A DNA stretch of 6,245 nt from Planococcaceae bacterium UBA3378 (GCA_002359075.1 DEQA01000276.1:1-6245), one strand, 5' to 3'. Numbered from the stretch's first letter, positions 1 to 5,900 are shown. Notes: a model not told the origin generated them from the sequence alone. Program-made: numbers and translations.

Positions 1-107
1 TTGCTGACTAATTATAGTCACGTTTGTCTCTTTCCATTAAGAAAGAAAATTATTGTTAACGTCTTGCTTGTTCAGTTTTCAAAGTTCATGTTGTCGTTAT
101 CAGCGAC
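1..107 (-). other. rRNA operon 5' leader (start of a pre-rRNA transcript, 16S gene off the left edge)
   Basis: Read leftward, this is the transcribed leader of a Bacillales rRNA operon. It opens with a small hairpin (GTCG at 107-104 pairing with CGAC at 96-93). It then has CTTTGAAAACTGAACA (85-70), a phrase I know from Bacillus rRNA leaders and spacers; TGAACTTTGA at 88-79 fits the boxA antitermination element at 8 of 10 positions. Further along are two more hairpins: TCTTTC/GAAAGA (arms 29-34 and 41-46) and TGACTA/TAGTCA (arms 5-10 and 15-20). boxA recruits Nus factors that protect untranslated rRNA transcripts from Rho; this is family knowledge. No mature 16S sequence is inside the window, so the gene itself is inferred to start left of position 1. 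A displaced spacer fragment is possible but less likely because a matching promoter is present. Confidence 0.72.
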
Positions 108-108
108 T

Positions 109-142
109 TTTTTATATTAACTCATCCTTAATTTGATGTCAA
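109..142 (-). promoter_or_regulatory. rRNA operon promoter (sigma-A)
   Basis: On the minus strand there is a perfect -35 box TTGACA (142-137), a 17-base spacer, and a -10 box TAATAT (119-114). TATAAA overlaps it at 116-111 but would need a 20-base spacer. The sixth base after the -10 is followed by G107, a suitable GTP-initiated start, as expected for growth-rate-controlled Bacillus rRNA promoters. The rRNA-type leader follows immediately. Bacillus rRNA operons often have tandem promoters. I see no convincing second one upstream, only a weak TATAAA near 157-163 without a good -35. Confidence 0.72.
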
Positions 143-218
143 CACTAATATTTTTTTTATACTTTGCTGTGTCGGTGTCTCATTAAGGACAAGTAATAAT
201 ATACAGCATATTTATGTA

Positions 219-1121
219 CTATGCAATAGTTTTCTTAAAAAAATCTTTAACTTTTTTAAAATCCACGATAAACAGCGATATACCGCCTACTACTATTAAG
301 CCTCCTACTATTTGAGAGGCAATTAATTTTTCAGCAAAAACAAAATATGCCAAAATGGCTGCACCCACCGGTTCAAATAATATAGCAACCGAAATAGTAT
401 TAGTACTTACCCATTTTAGTGACCAGTTAAATAATGTATGTCCTAAAAGGTTCGGTACAATAGCAAGCAGACTAAACCAAAACCAGTCTGTTGGTTCATA
501 AGGGCCAAATGATTGTCCCGCGATAAGGACATAAAAGAACAAACAGATCGTACTTACGCTATATACTACCATTGTATAGGTTATTAACGATAATCTTTGC
601 CGTACATCCTGACCAAATAACAGATAACCCGTTATAAGAGCACAAGCAATCAAGGCTAGCAGATCACCGTAAAGAGCAGAGCCGCTTACAAGGAAATCTC
701 CCCAACTGATTAAGAAACTTCCAATAATCGCTATACCACCTGCTACAATAGACTGCAGTGATACTTTTTCTTTAAAAAATATGTAGGTACCAATAAACGC
801 AAACAGCGGTTGTAGGGTAACTAATACAGTAGAGCTTGCTACAGAAGTGTAATTCAATGATTCAAACCATAATATAAAATGAAATGCCAAGAATATCCCG
901 GCGATTGTCGAGAAGATCCAATCTTTTCTATGAAGGAGTTTTATCTCTCCCCTATATTTCAAGAAAAATAATGGACTCATAATAAGGATTGAAAAAAACA
1001 TACGATAAAAAGCAATTACAGCTGATTCAGCATTTGCTAATTTAACAAAAATTGCTGACATGGATACCGAAGCAACTCCAATAATAATTGCTATATAAGG
1101 TCTTGCCTTTTCATTAAACAT
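219..1121 (-). CDS. EamA/DMT-superfamily transporter (10 TM)
   Basis: A 300-residue inner-membrane protein of the drug/metabolite transporter superfamily, made of two tandem EamA repeats (about residues 8-140 and 150-288), each giving about five hydrophobic helices. This is the normal family length. The first helix contains the typical start of these proteins (SMSAIFVKLAN, then a helix with FYRMFFS), and the C-terminus is lysine-rich (DFKKVKDFFKKTIA), consistent with a cytoplasmic end. Family members export amino acids, metabolites or toxic compounds; the substrate cannot be read from sequence. The ATG start is supported by AAGGCGGTG (1135-1127) five bases upstream. The gene is divergent from the MgtC-like gene, with 78 bases between them. 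On its 3' side it runs toward the rRNA promoter 77 bases away with no clear terminator. Family call strong, function unknown. Confidence 0.93.
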   Translation of the reverse strand: MFNEKARPYIAIIIGVASVSMSAIFVKLANAESAVIAFYRMFFSILIMSPLFFLKYRGEIKLLHRKDWIFSTIAGIFLAFHFILWFESLNYTSVASSTVLVTLQPLFAFIGTYIFFKEKVSLQSIVAGGIAIIGSFLISWGDFLVSGSALYGDLLALIACALITGYLLFGQDVRQRLSLITYTMVVYSVSTICLFFYVLIAGQSFGPYEPTDWFWFSLLAIVPNLLGHTLFNWSLKWVSTNTISVAILFEPVGAAILAYFVFAEKLIASQIVGGLIVVGGISLFIVDFKKVKDFFKKTIA

Positions 1122-1145
1122 ATATTCACCGCCTTAACTTTATTT

Positions 1146-1173
1146 ATTTTACCTCAAAAACGTTCATTCGCAA
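1146..1173 (-). promoter_or_regulatory. Candidate sigma-A promoter for the EamA gene
   Basis: On the minus strand, TTGCGA (1173-1168; 4 of 6 to TTGACA) is separated by 16 bases from TAAAAT (1151-1146; 5 of 6 to TATAAT). Transcription would begin near 1139, just upstream of the Shine-Dalgarno site at 1135-1127, so the leader would be very short. Prediction by eye only. Confidence 0.4.
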
Positions 1174-1199
1174 TATGAAACAGAAGAAAGGATGATAGT

Positions 1200-1916
1200 G
1201 TGGATTTCTTATTAAGTGATTCGTTGTCTATTGAAATATTGATCAAGTTAGTGATCGCCGGTACGCTAAGTTTAATAATCGGAATTGAAAGGGAACTAAA
1301 AAAGAAGCCGGTTGGTTTGAAAACGAGTCTTGTCATCGCTACATTCAGTTGTCTGCTTACGACCATTTCTATTGAAACAGCTTATATGACCCCTTCGAGG
1401 GATGATATTAATATTACAATGGATCCTTTACGCTTAGCAGCACAAGTAGTAAGCGGAATTGGATTTTTAGGAGCCGGGGTTATTTTGCGGCGCGGAAATG
1501 ACAGTATAACAGGCTTAACTACAGCTGCTATGATTTGGGGAGCGGCTGGTATCGGGATTGCGGTAGGAGCCGGTTTTTATTTTCAGGCGTTCGCCACTGT
1601 ACTCATTGTAGTAATTGGTATTGAATTAATCGCTCCCTTTCTTATTAAAATCGGACCTAAAAGATTACGTATGCGTGAATTATCATTAAAGGTGATGATT
1701 ACTGACATTTCTAAACTACCAATCTTAATTGATAGAATGACAAAGCATGATCTGGTAGTGGAGCATGTTGGTATCCGCGATTACCCTATGAAAGATGATC
1801 TATCCCGCCATGAGGTAAACATCCGCTTCTCCGCCCTCATCCCAAAAGATACATTCTGGATTTATACGATTTTGCACGAGCTTGAATTCATCGAAAAAAT
1901 CGAAATTGATTTCTAA
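1200..1916 (+). CDS. MgtC/SapB-family membrane protein
   Basis: A 238-residue protein of the MgtC/SapB family, full length. The hydrophobic N-terminal part (about residues 10-150) has four to five helices and carries the family signatures. These are GIERELKKKPVGLKTSLV (28-45), the conserved DP and AAQVVSGIGFLGAGVILR block (75-97), and GLTTAAMIWGAAGIGIAVGAG (105-125). The soluble tail (about 160-238) fits the ACT-like regulatory domain of longer MgtC proteins. In Salmonella and mycobacteria, MgtC is needed for growth at low magnesium and in macrophages and acts on F-type ATP synthase rather than as a magnesium importer; the role in Bacillales is much less clear. The GTG start is chosen because AAAGGA (1187-1192) lies seven bases upstream. 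The next gene starts 60 bases downstream on the same strand and encodes a metal transporter, suggesting a shared divalent-cation task. No M-box or other riboswitch fits in the 78-base upstream gap. Confidence 0.92.
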   Translation: MDFLLSDSLSIEILIKLVIAGTLSLIIGIERELKKKPVGLKTSLVIATFSCLLTTISIETAYMTPSRDDINITMDPLRLAAQVVSGIGFLGAGVILRRGNDSITGLTTAAMIWGAAGIGIAVGAGFYFQAFATVLIVVIGIELIAPFLIKIGPKRLRMRELSLKVMITDISKLPILIDRMTKHDLVVEHVGIRDYPMKDDLSRHEVNIRFSALIPKDTFWIYTILHELEFIEKIEIDF

Positions 1917-1962
1917 TGGATGGGAAAAGGAGATAAAGAGCACCTTATTCTATTAAAATTGT

Positions 1963-1970
1963 AAGGAGGT
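1963..1970 (+). promoter_or_regulatory. Strong ribosome binding site of the CDF gene
   Basis: AAGGAGGT, a complete match to the 16S anti-Shine-Dalgarno sequence, ends six bases before the ATG at 1977. It fixes that start and suggests efficient independent translation of the second gene of the operon. Confidence 0.85.
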
Positions 1971-1976
1971 CAATAT

Positions 1977-2936
1977 ATGAAACAGTTTTTTCTACTTTTA
2001 AAGGGAGGGAGTAAACCCTCTCTTATCGCTGCCTTAGTCAATTCACTTTTAGGCCTCATTAAAGGAGCGGCATTTTTCTTTACCGGCAATGTCGCCATGT
2101 TTGCAGAAATGATGCATTCATTCGGTGACGCCGCTAATCAATTTTTTGTTTATATTGGTTCAGCATTATCCAAAAAAGCACCTACGCCTAAGTTCCCTAA
2201 CGGTTATGGAAGGGTAGTCAATCTCGTTTGTCTCGGTGCCGTGCTTATCGTAGCCATTCTTTCCTATGAAACAATTAAAGAAGGGTGGCATCATTTTAAG
2301 CACCCTGCCAATGAATCTACCGGCACACTTATTGCTCTTGGTGTCTTAACACTGGGGATTATTTTAGAAGGTTTCGTCCTTCATAAAGCAGCCAAAGAAA
2401 TATTGCGCGATGTGAACGTCCAGCATGCAGGTATTATGGCAATTCCTATCTCCGCTAAATATTTGAACCGGGCAAAACCGGCTACCAAGCTGGTATGGAT
2501 GGAAGATTCGGTAGCGACAAGCGGCAATTTAATAGCATTCATTGCTATCGTGATCGCCTATTTTACAGGCTTCCATCGTATCGAAGGACTCGTATCAATG
2601 ATTATTGGGCTTATGATGTTTTATGTAGTAGGCAGGGTCTTCCTTGATAATGCAAGAGGAGCAATCGGTGAGACAGATGAAGAGATGATGATTCATATTG
2701 GACAACTTGTGATGGAGGATCCTCATGTAAAAGATATAGCTCGTCTTGAAGTGATTAAAGAAGGGGAATTCCTTCATGTAGAGTTAGTAGCAGAGACAAA
2801 TCCCGAATTATCCCTCGCCTATCTTGATGATGTACGTGATGAGCTGACTAAATTAATTATGGCTCAAAAAGGGGTAACGAAAGTAACAATCGCTTTTGAT
2901 GAGGACGATGAAATTACTCTTTGGAAACATAACTAA
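1977..2936 (+). CDS. Cation diffusion facilitator (CDF) family transporter, ZnT9-like branch
   Basis: A 319-residue inner-membrane metal/proton antiporter of the cation efflux family. Six hydrophobic segments (roughly 14-35, 39-61, 80-99, 116-136, 172-197, 202-223) are followed by a soluble C-terminal domain (about 235-319), the usual ferredoxin-like metal-sensing tail. TM2 carries AEMMHSFGDAANQ, whose H47 and D51 form the HxxxD half of the central metal site. In TM5 the matching HxxxD is absent: aligned positions read A180 and N184, while E176 and D177 precede them (MEDSVATSGN). From memory this ED pattern, with the YGYGR-like loop after TM2 (PNGYGR, 74-79), resembles the SLC30A9/ZnT9-type branch rather than the zinc exporters YiiP, ZitB or CzcD. 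The metal is therefore uncertain (Zn, Mn, Fe and Co all possible). It lies in an apparent operon behind the MgtC-like gene and ends in tandem TAA codons directly before a terminator. Confidence 0.92.
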   Translation: MKQFFLLLKGGSKPSLIAALVNSLLGLIKGAAFFFTGNVAMFAEMMHSFGDAANQFFVYIGSALSKKAPTPKFPNGYGRVVNLVCLGAVLIVAILSYETIKEGWHHFKHPANESTGTLIALGVLTLGIILEGFVLHKAAKEILRDVNVQHAGIMAIPISAKYLNRAKPATKLVWMEDSVATSGNLIAFIAIVIAYFTGFHRIEGLVSMIIGLMMFYVVGRVFLDNARGAIGETDEEMMIHIGQLVMEDPHVKDIARLEVIKEGEFLHVELVAETNPELSLAYLDDVRDELTKLIMAQKGVTKVTIAFDEDDEITLWKHN

Positions 2937-2937
2937 T

Positions 2938-2975
2938 AAACAGGCCTTCCTTTAACAAATAAAGGAGGCCTGTTT
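2938..2975. terminator. Strong, probably bidirectional intrinsic terminator
   Basis: The arms AAACAGGCCT-T-CCTTTA (2938-2954) and TAAAGGAGGCCTGTTT (2960-2975) pair over 16 bp with one bulged T (either T2947 or T2948) and a five-base ACAAA loop. The A/T ends give a short T-run in either direction, so it can stop the MgtC-CDF transcript and also the convergent ADH transcript. It begins two bases after the first CDF stop codon. A smaller ACCG-GAAA-CGGT hairpin followed by TTTCTTTT (minus strand, about 3023-3005), just after the ADH stop, may help from that side. Confidence 0.9.
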
Positions 2976-3030
2976 AATTATAATAGAAGATAAACTCTTA
3001 ATGGAAAAGAAACCGTTTCCGGTCACATTA

Positions 3031-4185
3031 TTATAAGGATGCCTCCAAAATAGCTCTTACATCTTCCCGGTCAAGTTTATTAAAATTACCAAACGGCCCA
3101 TTAAACATCGTATGTTCAATGATACCGTCAAACTCTACATTTGTAATATTATAATCTGCTAGGCGACTCGGAGCCCCGATTGACTGCCAAAATTCACGCA
3201 AACATTCAATTCCCTCATTAGCCGCTTCTTCATCAGAACGGCCTTGACGATCAACACCAAATACCTTTTCTGCCAGTCGAGCAAATCGTGCTGGATTGAC
3301 AGACAGATTATGGCGCATCCAGTTCGGAAATAGGATGGCCAGCCCGGCCGCATGTGGAATATCATAATAGGCAGAAATGGCATGTTCAATATTATGAGTT
3401 GCCCAGTCCCCCCTGGACCCGATTGATAAAAAACCATTCAGCCCCATTGTACCGGCAAGCATCAATGTTTCACGATATTCATAGTTGTCTGGCTCCTTCA
3501 GGACTTTCGGCGCTACTTCAATAATTGTCCGTAAAATCCCTTCGCTCATTTCATCTGTAATCGGCGTATTCGTTGCATTATTAAAATATTGTTCGAAAAT
3601 ATGTGTCATTGTATCTACTATACCATTTACTGTTTGATCTGCCGGTACAGTAAACATATAGCTTGGATCTAAAATTGAAAATGTCGGGAAAGTAGCAGGA
3701 CTGCCCCACCCTAACTTTTCTTTCGTTTCTAAATTTGTAATAACAGAGCCTGAGTTCATTTCTGATGCAGTGGCAGCCAATGTCAGGACTGTCCCTAACG
3801 GAAGAGCTTCTGTTGCCACTACCTTTTTCTTGACGAGATCCCAAGCATCTTCTTCAATTTTAGCTCCTGCAGCAATCAGCTTCGCACAATCAATTACAGA
3901 ACCTCCCCCTACTGCAAGCACAAGGTCAATACCTTCCTTTTTGCAAATTTCAATTCCTTTGCGGGCTGTGGAGACGCGAGGGTTTGGCTCAACACCCGGC
4001 AGTTCAAAGATTTCCTTTCCTGTCAATGCCTTTGTAACATCTTCATAAACACCATTTTTTTTAATGCTTCCTCCACCATATACAATCAATACTTTATGAT
4101 AAGGAAGCGCTTCTTTTACCAGCTGTTCAATACTATTTTTGCCGAAATGTAATCTGACTGGATTCCAAAACGTAAAGCTATTCAT
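3031..4185 (-). CDS. Iron-containing alcohol dehydrogenase (butanol dehydrogenase-like, YugJ/YugK/YqhD type)
   Basis: A 384-residue group III alcohol dehydrogenase, the family's usual length, interconverting aldehydes and alcohols with NAD(P)H in the cytoplasm. The N-terminal nucleotide-binding half has YGGGSIKKNGVYEDV (36-50), as in the NADPH-using E. coli YqhD, and GGGSVIDCAK (93-102), the family dinucleotide motif. The C-terminal helical half carries the metal ligands in the right spacing: D191, H195, H264 and H278, with H268 also conserved in the active site. The start is the ATG at 4185, preceded seven bases upstream by AAGAGGTG; the protein then begins MNSFTFWNPVRLHFGK, as in relatives. 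The reading frame stays open a further 34 codons to 4287, but that start lies inside the GDH terminator and has no ribosome binding site. The GDH gene is upstream on the same strand with a terminator between, so separate transcription is likely. NADPH preference and in vivo substrate are inferences. Confidence 0.93.
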   Translation of the reverse strand: MNSFTFWNPVRLHFGKNSIEQLVKEALPYHKVLIVYGGGSIKKNGVYEDVTKALTGKEIFELPGVEPNPRVSTARKGIEICKKEGIDLVLAVGGGSVIDCAKLIAAGAKIEEDAWDLVKKKVVATEALPLGTVLTLAATASEMNSGSVITNLETKEKLGWGSPATFPTFSILDPSYMFTVPADQTVNGIVDTMTHIFEQYFNNATNTPITDEMSEGILRTIIEVAPKVLKEPDNYEYRETLMLAGTMGLNGFLSIGSRGDWATHNIEHAISAYYDIPHAAGLAILFPNWMRHNLSVNPARFARLAEKVFGVDRQGRSDEEAANEGIECLREFWQSIGAPSRLADYNITNVEFDGIIEHTMFNGPFGNFNKLDREDVRAILEASL

Positions 4186-4212
4186 ATCCCAACACCTCTT
4201 TTGTTTAATAGC

Positions 4213-4240
4213 AGCCCTCTCTTTAATAACAGAGCGGGCT
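4213..4240 (-). repeat. Inverted repeat in the ADH leader (possible operator or mRNA hairpin)
   Basis: AGCCCTCTCT (4213-4222) and AGAGCGGGCT (4231-4240) pair at 9 of 10 positions around an eight-base loop. The repeat lies between the GDH terminator and the ADH ribosome binding site, 13 bases from the latter. No T-run follows on the minus strand, so it is not an intrinsic terminator. It could be a regulator's operator or a 5'-UTR stem-loop. I could not place a convincing ADH promoter nearby. Confidence 0.45.
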
Positions 4241-4260
4241 ATAAGTCTTATTTCCCAACT

Positions 4261-4294
4261 AAAAAAATGAGCTGTGTGATTGCTCACACAGCTC
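4261..4294 (-). terminator. Intrinsic terminator of the glutamate dehydrogenase gene
   Basis: On the minus strand a perfect 11-bp stem, GAGCTGTGTGA / TCACACAGCTC (4294-4284 and 4279-4269), closes a four-base loop GCAA. It is followed, after one A, by seven Ts (4267-4261). It sits 14 bases past the GDH stop codon and separates GDH transcription from the ADH gene. Confidence 0.93.
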
Positions 4295-4307
4295 TATTTT
4301 ATACCTA

Positions 4308-5552
4308 TTAAACCCATCCACGGAAGCGGGAAGCCTCAGCTGTACGACGGACACCTACCATATATGCTGCTAGACGCATATTGATATTTCGGTTTGTTGC
4401 CGTTGTATAAACATTTTCAAATGCATCCACCATTTTGCGGTATAGTTTCTCGTGTACTTCTTCTTCTGTCCAGTAGTATCCTTGATTGTTTTGTACCCAT
4501 TCAAAGTAAGATACCGTTACACCACCAGCTGATGCAAGAACATCCGGTACTAACAGAATACCACGTTCAGTTAGGATTTTTGTAGCTTCTGCTGTTGTAG
4601 GGCCATTTGCAGCTTCTACAACGATATCAGCTTTAATGTTATGTGCATTTTCTGCTGTAATTTGGTTTTCGATGGCAGCAGGCACTAAAATATCACAGTC
4701 TAACTCAAGTAACTCTTTATTTGTAAGTGTATTTTCGAATAGTGTGGTAACAGTTCCGAAAGAATCTCGACGATCCAATAAGTAGTCAATATCTAATCCG
4801 TTCGGATCATGAAGAGCACCGTATGCATCGGAAATACCGATTACTTTTGCTCCTAAGTCGCTCATGAATTTTGCAAGGAAGCTTCCTGCATTACCGAAAC
4901 CTTGGATTACTACACGCGCATCTTTAATATCCAGTCCGCGTTTTTTCGCTGCTTCTTGAATAACAATCGTTACACCTTCTGCTGTTGCACGGTCACGACC
5001 TTGTGATCCGCCCAGAACAATCGGTTTACCTGTGATAAAGCCTGGTGAGTTGAATTCGTCAATCCGGCTATATTCATCCATCATCCATGCCATAATTTGC
5101 GCATTTGTGAAAACATCCGGTGCCGGGATATCCTTAGTAGGACCTACTATCTGGCTAATTGCACGAACATAACCTCGGCTTAAACGCTCTAATTCACCCA
5201 TAGACATTTGTCGTGGATCGCAGATAATACCGCCTTTACCTCCTCCATATGGAAGATCAACAATACCACACTTTAATGTCATCCACATAGAAAGTGCTTT
5301 TACCTCTTCTTCGCTAACCATTGGGTGGAAACGTACCCCACCTTTTGTCGGACCTACTGCATCCGAATGCTGCGCACGATAACCAGTAAATACTTTTGTC
5401 GTGCCGTCATCCATTTTTACAGGAATACGTACTGTTAGTAAACGAAGCGGTTCTTTTAGTAAATCATACATTGCTTCGTCATAACCAAGTTTGCCTAATG
5501 CTTCCTGAATAACTTCCTGTGTTGATGTGAATAGGTTTAAATTTTCAGCCAT
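4308..5552 (-). CDS. gudB: Glutamate dehydrogenase (RocG/GudB type)
   Basis: A 414-residue hexameric-type GDH, cytoplasmic, catalysing reversible NAD(P)-dependent oxidative deamination of glutamate to 2-oxoglutarate and ammonia. The N-terminal substrate domain has GPTKGGVRFHP (67-77, K70), K94, and LPYGGGKGG with catalytic K106. It also has PAPD (D146), matching the family's proton-transfer Asp. The Rossmann domain shows GFGNAG (218-223). The C-terminus ends with the typical ASRFRGWV. It reads as a catabolic Bacillus enzyme. Unlike the cryptic gudB of laboratory B. subtilis 168, there is no VKA-VKA duplication: SEEEVKALS (80-88) has a single VKA, so the enzyme should be active. It is slightly shorter than B. 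subtilis GudB at the N-terminus. The start is the ATG at 5552 behind AAAGAGGCG (5569-5561), about ten bases from the GAGG core. RocG and GudB cannot be separated with certainty; the lack of a visible sigma-54 promoter and the sigma-A promoter favour GudB-like. Confidence 0.95.
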   Translation of the reverse strand: MAENLNLFTSTQEVIQEALGKLGYDEAMYDLLKEPLRLLTVRIPVKMDDGTTKVFTGYRAQHSDAVGPTKGGVRFHPMVSEEEVKALSMWMTLKCGIVDLPYGGGKGGIICDPRQMSMGELERLSRGYVRAISQIVGPTKDIPAPDVFTNAQIMAWMMDEYSRIDEFNSPGFITGKPIVLGGSQGRDRATAEGVTIVIQEAAKKRGLDIKDARVVIQGFGNAGSFLAKFMSDLGAKVIGISDAYGALHDPNGLDIDYLLDRRDSFGTVTTLFENTLTNKELLELDCDILVPAAIENQITAENAHNIKADIVVEAANGPTTAEATKILTERGILLVPDVLASAGGVTVSYFEWVQNNQGYYWTEEEVHEKLYRKMVDAFENVYTTATNRNINMRLAAYMVGVRRTAEASRFRGWV

Positions 5553-5588
5553 TATAAATTCGCCTCTTTATATTTAATTAGTTATAAC

Positions 5589-5623
5589 GCCAACATTGTA
5601 ACATACTTTTTATAAGAGTTGGC
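5589..5623. repeat. Inverted repeat GCCAAC/GTTGGC spanning the GDH -10 box and start point
   Basis: GCCAAC at 5589-5594 and GTTGGC at 5618-5623 are perfect inverted copies with 23 bases between them. One lies in the promoter spacer and the other just past the predicted start point. The position suits a repressor site, but six-base arms can arise by chance. The left half is preceded by the small palindrome GTTATAAC (5581-5588). Confidence 0.3.
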
Positions 5624-5637
5624 TATTATTTTGTCAC
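5609..5637 (-). promoter_or_regulatory. Sigma-A promoter of the glutamate dehydrogenase gene
   Basis: Minus-strand GTGACA (5637-5632; 5 of 6 to TTGACA), a 17-base spacer, and TATAAA (5614-5609; 5 of 6 to TATAAT). The start would be near 5602, giving a leader of about 50 bases. I see no -12/-24 sigma-54 element such as controls rocG of B. subtilis. A TACAAT a few bases further downstream (about 5601-5596) has no good -35. Confidence 0.7.
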
Positions 5638-5673
5638 ATTTCGAACATTTTTAATATTTTGCATATTTAGTCA

Positions 5674-5688
5674 TGGTTGCGCTTACAT
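5674..5688 (-). promoter_or_regulatory. Candidate catabolite-response element (cre) upstream of the GDH promoter
   Basis: Minus-strand ATGTAAGCGCAACCA fits the CcpA operator consensus WTGNAANCGNWNNCW at every specified position. CcpA with HPr-Ser-P controls catabolic genes, including rocG in B. subtilis; this is established knowledge. Here the site is centred about 79 bases upstream of the predicted start, which is unusual for simple repression. It could act as an upstream site (as in ackA-type activation), act by looping, or be incidental. Confidence 0.5.
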
Positions 5689-5733
5689 TAATTGATAATA
5701 AAATCTTATAATTAGTGAGTTTCGACCTAGTAA

Positions 5734-5755
5734 GCATACTATCATGATATTATGC
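5734..5755. repeat. 22-bp near-perfect palindrome (candidate operator)
   Basis: The half-sites GCATACTATCA (5734-5744) and TGATATTATGC (5745-5755) are inverted copies with 10 of 11 pairs matching and no spacer; the only mismatch is C5739 against T5750. The uninterrupted centre TATCATGATA is a perfect 10-bp palindrome. With no loop it makes a poor RNA hairpin but a good two-fold site for a dimeric regulator. It lies about 180 bases upstream of the GDH start codon. I do not recognise the regulator. Confidence 0.5.
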
Positions 5756-5819
5756 AGTTAAAAATTTCATATATTGCTTTTACCCCCATACTAAGTATCT
5801 CTCAAGGAGGACGACCTGC

Positions 5820-5900
5820 TTGCAAATTAGTCTCAGATATATAGATGTCTCAAAAAGTACAGCTACGGTAGTGTCATCTATACAGGAGCCCTTGAAATGA
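5820..5900 (+). pseudogene. Doubtful short reading frame, possibly a decayed IS110-like transposase start
   Basis: A TTG codon nine bases after a perfect AAGGAGG (5804-5810) opens a frame of 26 codons ending in TGA at 5898. If the TGA is ignored, the frame runs on 16 more codons to TAG at 5949-5951. The peptide contains YIDVSKSTATVV, which recalls the IDVSK beginning of IS110-family DEDD transposases, but nothing further downstream supports a transposase and no element ends are evident. It could equally be non-coding sequence with a chance ribosome binding site. It runs divergently from the GDH gene. Confidence 0.2.

Noticed and set aside
1122..1199. A magnesium riboswitch (M-box) ahead of the MgtC-like gene
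   Set aside because: The gap is only 78 bases and shows neither M-box conserved segments nor a terminator; only a weak promoter (TTTACC, 17 bases, CAATAT) can be drawn.
1154..1366. Minus-strand frame overlapping the start of the MgtC-like gene
   Set aside because: It is antisense to a clear MgtC-family N-terminus, has no ribosome binding site, and its sequence matches no protein type I know.
1916..1936. A six-codon frame starting at the ATG that overlaps the MgtC-like stop
   Set aside because: It ends almost at once and has no ribosome binding site; the CDF gene has its own strong site downstream.
2595..2777. Minus-strand frame within the CDF gene
   Set aside because: It is antisense to the conserved TM6 and C-terminal domain, with cysteine/histidine-rich low-complexity wording typical of shadow frames.
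3159..4048. Open frames overlapping the ADH gene on both strands (3159-3437, 3581-3844, 3770-4048)
   Set aside because: They are other-frame readings of a well-supported ADH gene with no ribosome binding sites or recognisable domains.
4186..4287. A 34-codon N-terminal extension of the ADH reading frame
   Set aside because: Its ATG sits within the GDH terminator hairpin and has no ribosome binding site, and the extension has no family counterpart. The ATG at 4185 has AAGAGGTG at good spacing and gives the normal family N-terminus.
4394..4585. Plus-strand frame within the GDH gene
   Set aside because: It lies entirely opposite the highly conserved C-terminal part of GDH and has no start signals.
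5540..5554. CodY-box-like AATTTTCAG over the GDH start codon
   Set aside because: Only about 11 of 15 positions fit the CodY consensus, the right half is poor, and most of it is constrained by coding (MAENLN).
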